Source: JAMWZF01 sp041628615
GTDB taxonomy: Bacteria; Pseudomonadota; Alphaproteobacteria; Rhodobacterales; Rhodobacteraceae
Direction of reading: 5' to 3'
NCBI GenBank assembly: GCA_041628615.1
Contig: JBFKOW010000065.1
Span: forward strand, 1-17,625
DNA length: 17,625 nucleotides
Of this stretch, positions 14,629-17,625 are shown in pieces. A model generated the notes under the pieces. That model was not told the DNA's origin. It ran no database searches and saw nothing but the letters and a program-made list of their open reading frames with translations. A program made the translations under genes and the position numbers. Within the stretch, counting starts at the first letter, position 1. Each line of letters begins with the position of its first letter.

Positions 14629-14690
14629 CGGGGCTCTGCCCCGTCCGGCGCCGGGCGCCGGACTCCCCGGGATATTTGGGGTCCGAAGAA
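14629..14690. repeat. Intergenic inverted-repeat element after hisH
   Basis: Three palindromic pieces lie in a row: CGGGGC-TCT-GCCCCG (14629-14643), a perfect 10-bp inverted repeat with one central base, GTCCGGCGCC-G-GGCGCCGGAC (14643-14663), and CCCC-GGGATATTT-GGGG (14665-14681) followed by TCCGAAGAAGG. Blocks of the form GGGGCTCTGCCCC ... CCCGGGATATTTGGGG ... GAAGAAGG are, to my recollection, scattered in many copies between genes of Rhodobacterales. It may act as terminator or RNA stabiliser for hisBH. Only one copy is in this window, so dispersal is inferred from memory. The remainder to 14831 holds only the next gene's ribosome site. Confidence 0.55.
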
Positions 14691-14831
14691 GGCGGTGCCG
14701 GGCCTGCGGGGCAGCGGGGGCGCGGGTTTCGGCGACATTTCGGCGGGCTTGCACCGCCGGTGTCGCTTTTGGACGGGCCGGGCGCGCCGGGGCGCGGCCG
14801 TGATGGCGGCAACGGGACAGGGAGGACGGCC

Positions 14832-15785
14832 GTGAGGATCGGGTTCATCGGACTGGGCAATGTCGGCGGCAAGCTGGCGGGATCGCTGTTGCGCAACGGG
14901 GCCGAGCTGACCGTCCGCGACCTCGACCCGGAGGCCACGGCGGCCTTCGCCGCCCGCGGCGCGCGGGTCGCCGCGACCCCGGCAGAGATGGCGCGGGACT
15001 GCGACGCGGTGATCACCTGCCTGCCCTCGCCCGCGGCCTGCGCCGCGGTGCTCGAGGCCGCGGACGGAATCCTCGCCGGGATCACGCCCGGCACGCTCTG
15101 GCTGGAGATGTCGACCACGGACGCGGACGAGGTGCGCCGGCTGGGCGCGGCGGTGGCGGCGAAGGGCGGGCTGGCGCTCGACTGCCCGGTCTCGGGTGGC
15201 TGCCACCGGGCCGCGACCGGCAACATCTCGATCTTCGCCGGCGGCGAGCGGGCGGCCTTCGAGGCGGCGCTGCCGATCCTGACCATCCTCGGCCGGGACA
15301 TCCTGCATACCGGGCCGCTGGGCAGCGCCTCGGTGCTCAAGGTCGCGACCAACTACCTCGCCACCGCCAACCTGCTGACGCTGTGCGAGGCGCTGGTGAC
15401 GATGAAGGCGGCGGGGATGGACCTTGCCACCACCTACGAGGCGTTCCGGATCTCGTCGGGCAATTCCTTCGTCCACGAGACCGAAAGCCAGGTGATCCTG
15501 AACGGGTCGCGCAAGATCGATTTCACGATGGACCTGGTGCTGAAGGATATCGGCCTGTTCCACCGGATCGCCGAGGCAGCCGGCGTGCCGCTCGAGATCT
15601 CGCCGCTGCTGATCGAGATCTTCCGCGACGGCCAGCGCCGCTACGGCGACCGGGCGCAGTCCGACGACATCATCCGCCGGCTGGAAGAGGCCACCGGGCT
15701 CGACATCCGGGCGCCGGGCTTCCCGGCCGAGATGACCGATACCGAGCCCGAGGTCCGCGGCGCCGAGGTCATCGTCCGCCGGTGA
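14832..15785 (+). CDS. NAD(P)-dependent beta-hydroxyacid dehydrogenase (HIBADH family)
   Basis: This 317-residue cytoplasmic oxidoreductase belongs to the 3-hydroxyisobutyrate dehydrogenase / tartronate semialdehyde reductase family. The Rossmann dinucleotide motif IGFIGLGNVGGKLA is at 3-16. An Asp at about 30 (TVRDLDP) with no basic residue directly after it suggests NAD over NADP. The substrate-binding DCPVSGG is at 117-123, and catalytic Lys170 with Asn174 lies in SVLKVATNYLATAN. Length matches the family with a slight C-terminal extension. It starts with GTG at 14832, preceded by GGGAGG at about 14820-14825; the upstream frame is open but carries the repeat element. The stop overlaps the GTG of rluE. 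The exact substrate is not determined. Confidence 0.92.
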   Translation: MRIGFIGLGNVGGKLAGSLLRNGAELTVRDLDPEATAAFAARGARVAATPAEMARDCDAVITCLPSPAACAAVLEAADGILAGITPGTLWLEMSTTDADEVRRLGAAVAAKGGLALDCPVSGGCHRAATGNISIFAGGERAAFEAALPILTILGRDILHTGPLGSASVLKVATNYLATANLLTLCEALVTMKAAGMDLATTYEAFRISSGNSFVHETESQVILNGSRKIDFTMDLVLKDIGLFHRIAEAAGVPLEISPLLIEIFRDGQRRYGDRAQSDDIIRRLEEATGLDIRAPGFPAEMTDTEPEVRGAEVIVRR

Positions 15786-16327
15786 CCCTGGTCCTGTTCA
15801 ACAAGCCCTTCGGCGTGCTGTCGCAGTTCACCGACGCCCGCAGCCCGACCGAACGGCCCACCCTGTCGGGCTTCGGCCTGCCGGCCGGGGTCTATCCGGC
15901 CGGGCGGCTGGACCGGGACAGCGAGGGGCTGCTGGTGCTGACCGACGACGGCCGCCAGCAGGCCCGGATCGCCAGCCCGAAGTTCAAGGTCGAGAAGGTC
16001 TATCTCGCGCAGGTCGAAGGGGCGCCGGACGAGGATGCGTTGGCGCGGCTGCGGGCCGGGGTGACCCTGAAGGACGGGCCGACCCGGCCCGCGACGGCCC
16101 GCGTCGTCGACCCGCCGGTGCTGTGGGAGCGCGACCCGCCGGTGCGGTTCCGCAAGTCGGTGCCCGACCACTGGATCGAGGTGGCGATCACCGAGGGCCG
16201 CAACCGGCAGGTGCGGCGGATGTGCGCCCATGTCGGCCTGCCCTGCCTGCGGCTGGTGCGCTGGCGGGTCGGCGGATGGACGCTCGACGGCCTCGCGCCG
16301 GGGGCCTGGCGGGCTGCCACCGGCTGA
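15782..16327 (+). CDS. rluE: 23S rRNA pseudouridine synthase RluE-type
   Basis: This 181-residue enzyme of the RsuA/RluB/E/F family isomerises a uridine in rRNA (U2457 of 23S rRNA in E. coli RluE). The catalytic Asp44 lies in the family motif AGRLDRDSEGLLVLTDDG (40-57). The start LVLFNKPFGVLSQF and the RNA-binding EGRNRQVRRMCAHVGLPCLR (at about 138) are standard. There is no N-terminal S4 domain, which separates RluE from RluB, RluF and RsuA. Its GTG start overlaps the stop of the upstream dehydrogenase (GTGA), so expression is coupled, although the two activities have no obvious biochemical link. Confidence 0.93.
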   Translation: MTLVLFNKPFGVLSQFTDARSPTERPTLSGFGLPAGVYPAGRLDRDSEGLLVLTDDGRQQARIASPKFKVEKVYLAQVEGAPDEDALARLRAGVTLKDGPTRPATARVVDPPVLWERDPPVRFRKSVPDHWIEVAITEGRNRQVRRMCAHVGLPCLRLVRWRVGGWTLDGLAPGAWRAATG

Positions 16328-16357
16328 CCGGCGGGCCGCCGGAGCGTCCGGGTGGGA

Positions 16358-16645
16358 TCAGTCGCGGCCCTGCCCCCAGAGCCGGCGCCAGGTGCGGCGC
16401 TCGTGCCGGTCGATCCAGAACGGGCGCTCCACGCCGTTGCGGTCGAGGATGTCCTCGGCCCGGTCGATTCGGTCCTCGAGACGGTCGAGCGGGCCGTTGT
16501 CGGTCCGCCGGTCGATCCGGTTCTCGCGCCGGTCGATCCGGTCCTCGATCCGGTCGAGCACCGGGTGGCGGTCGCCGTGATGGGCGGCGGCGGGCAGGGC
16601 GGTGACGGTGAGCGCGAGCGCGCCGAGGATCAGAAACGTCTTCAT
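16358..16645 (-). CDS. Small exported Asp/Arg-rich repeat protein
   Basis: This 95-residue protein has a clear Sec signal peptide (MKTFLILGALALTVTALPAAA, cleavage near residue 21 before HHGD). The mature part is highly charged and carries an internal duplication: LDRIEDRIDRRENRIDRR, then LDRLEDRIDRAEDILDR, probably one or two amphipathic helices or a short coiled coil in the periplasm. It ends with a Trp/Arg-rich tail. The start is supported by AAGGAG 8 bases upstream on the minus strand. No known function can be assigned; similar short signal-peptide proteins with Arg/Asp repeats occur in Rhodobacterales. The repeat is visible in DNA as recurring CGGTCGATCCGG-like units at 16500-16560. Confidence 0.75.
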   Translation of the reverse strand: MKTFLILGALALTVTALPAAAHHGDRHPVLDRIEDRIDRRENRIDRRTDNGPLDRLEDRIDRAEDILDRNGVERPFWIDRHERRTWRRLWGQGRD

Positions 16646-16733
16646 CGCGGGTCTCCTTCGTTGGTTCCCGCTTGATGAAACGGATCCGCCGGCGGATTCC
16701 GTCGCGGATGGCGGTGGACCCGGGGCGGGCGCG

Positions 16734-17171
16734 TCAGCCGGGACCCGCCGTCAACTCCGGCAGGACCCCGGCGCGGCGCATTGCGTCAGGATCCCTGAAC
16801 TCGGCCCGGTCCGTGTATTCGAACTGCCGGACGATCCCGAAAGCCCTGCCGATGCAGTCGGCCTTGCGCCGGTGAAAGCGGCCTCCGTCCCGCCCGGGGC
16901 CGGACTGGCAGGCGCGGTATCGCACCGCCGCGGCTTCGCCGTGCGCCTCGTCGCGAAGCATCTCGACGGTGGCGCGGTAGCCGTAGGACTCGCCGTCGAT
17001 GCACTCCTCGAGCGACTCCCCGATCGCGGCGGCGAACGCGCGGCACTCCGCGACGATGAAGGCCTGAACACGTGCCGGCACAGGTATGGTCGGATCCGGC
17101 CACTTGATCTCGCTGGCGCCCGAGGGACCGCCGGTCAGCGCGACCAGGCAACCGGCAAGAAGCGTCCGCAT
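16734..17171 (-). CDS. Exported four-cysteine protein, function unknown
   Basis: This 145-residue protein has a probable signal peptide (MRTLLAGCLVALTGGPSGA, cleavage before SEIKW). The mature part has four cysteines (AEC, EEC, RAC, ADC), consistent with two disulfides in the periplasm, and is otherwise soluble and mixed in charge. The Cys in the signal peptide lacks a clear lipobox, so a lipoprotein is less likely. ATG at 17171 is chosen over one at 17204 because GGGAGG lies about 6 bases before it and it gives a proper signal peptide. I do not recognise the family. It lies between the repeat protein and pntB, all on the minus strand, but with separate gaps of about 90-100 bases. Confidence 0.7.
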   Translation of the reverse strand: MRTLLAGCLVALTGGPSGASEIKWPDPTIPVPARVQAFIVAECRAFAAAIGESLEECIDGESYGYRATVEMLRDEAHGEAAAVRYRACQSGPGRDGGRFHRRKADCIGRAFGIVRQFEYTDRAEFRDPDAMRRAGVLPELTAGPG

Positions 17172-17234
17172 GGCGCCCTCCCCGGTTCGGGTGGGCACCA
17201 CCATAGCACATAATCGGGGAAATTGCCCGCGCCG

Positions 17235-17272
17235 CCGGGCCGCCGCGGCTGAACCGGCGCGCGGCGGCCCGG
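17235..17272 (-). terminator. Hairpin terminator candidate after pntB
   Basis: A perfect 13-bp GC-rich stem (17235-17247 with 17260-17272) with a 12-base loop begins 5 bases past the pntB stop codon. No T-run follows directly on the minus strand, so it may be a transcript-stabilising or Rho-assisted end and not a classic intrinsic terminator. Its strength and position make a 3'-end role likely. Confidence 0.55.
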
Positions 17273-17277
17273 ATCGG

Positions 17278-17625
17278 TCAGGAGATCAGCGACAGGAGCT
17301 TGTCCAGGCTGGCCTTGGCGTCGCCGTAGAACATCCGGGTGTTCTCCTTGAAGAACAGCGGGTTCTCGATGCCGGAATAGCCGGTGCCCTGGCCGCGCTT
17401 GGAGACGAAGACCTGCTTGGCCTTCCAGCATTCCAGCACCGGCATCCCGGCGATGGGGCTGTTGGGGTCGTCCTGCGCGGCGGGGTTCACGATGTCGTTC
17501 GAGCCGATGACGATGGCGACGTCGGTGTCGGGGAAGTCCTCGTTGATCTCGTCCATCTCCTTGACGATCTCGTACGAGACGCCCGCCTCGGCGAGAAGCA
17601 CGTTCATGTGACCCGGGAGACGGCC
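17278..17625 (-). CDS. pntB: NAD(P) transhydrogenase subunit beta, C-terminal part
   Basis: Partial: the last 115 codons are in the window and the gene continues past 17625. This is the NADP(H)-binding domain III of PntB, the membrane proton-translocating transhydrogenase that makes NADPH from NADH. Visible landmarks are GRLPGHMNVLLAEAGVSY at the edge, EMDEINEDFPDTDVAIVIGS, NPAAQDDPNSPIAGMPVLE, and KRGQGTGYSGIENPLFF followed by KENTRMFYGDAKASLDKLL at the end. This closely follows the E. coli PntB C-terminus as I recall it. pntA would be expected further right. A strong hairpin follows the stop codon. Confidence 0.96.
   Translation of the reverse strand, partial: GRLPGHMNVLLAEAGVSYEIVKEMDEINEDFPDTDVAIVIGSNDIVNPAAQDDPNSPIAGMPVLECWKAKQVFVSKRGQGTGYSGIENPLFFKENTRMFYGDAKASLDKLLSLIS

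Noticed and set aside
16684..16697. ATCCGCCGGCGGAT palindrome between the two exported-protein genes
   Set aside because: It is a 14-bp self-palindrome with almost no loop and only GTTT after it on the minus strand; too weak to call a terminator or operator in such GC-rich sequence.

Overview
The window reads as a single chromosomal stretch from a very GC-rich alphaproteobacterium, most likely a member of the Rhodobacterales (Rhodobacter/Paracoccus/Rhodovulum-like). The pointers are a DUF1127 gene followed by CcsR ('cuckoo') type small RNAs, an alphaproteobacterial SOS box of the GTTC-N7-GTTC type in front of uvrD, a Hint-domain protein of the kind common in this order, and codon use with almost only G/C in third positions. 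The genus cannot be fixed from the sequence alone. No phage, transposase, CRISPR array or integrase is visible; this is mostly core genome.

Layout. 1-500: a small DUF1127 protein gene (CcaF1-like) followed by five tandem hairpins. Each has CCTCCTCCC in its loop, and the last is followed by five T's and doubles as a terminator. 518-1640: an Lrp/AsnC regulator divergent from a LysE/RhtB-type amino-acid exporter. 1647-4750: on the minus strand, a Hint-domain protein and the DNA repair helicase UvrD/PcrA, the latter with a LexA box just upstream. 4849-9539: an FMN-dependent alpha-hydroxy-acid oxidase and a complete 1146-residue pyruvate carboxylase. 9750-9824: tRNA-Gly(GCC). 10003-11609: an unrecognised membrane protein converging on a GNAT acetyltransferase; the two stop codons share the palindrome CTAG. 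11688-13205: an Ala/Pro-rich protein with a degenerate receiver domain, divergent from hisB. 13390-14615: hisB and hisH, translationally coupled. 14629-14690: an inverted-repeat-rich intergenic element. 14832-16327: a beta-hydroxyacid dehydrogenase coupled to the rRNA pseudouridine synthase RluE. 16358-17171: two small exported proteins of unknown role. 17278-17625: the C-terminal end of PntB, cut by the window edge.

How the genes work together. The clearest functional units are the DUF1127/sRNA operon (stress-induced post-transcriptional control), the regulator/exporter pair (amino-acid efflux), SOS-controlled uvrD, and hisBH (histidine biosynthesis, with hisA and hisF not adjacent here). 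Pyruvate carboxylase (anaplerosis), the hydroxy-acid oxidase and PntB (NADPH supply) are central metabolism but do not form one operon.

The most interesting locus is the sRNA array. Five hairpins have different stem sequences with wobble-preserved pairing but a nearly invariant loop that resembles the anti-Shine-Dalgarno sequence. From memory, the described R. sphaeroides locus has four sRNAs, so the copy number and the divergent first unit deserve a look.
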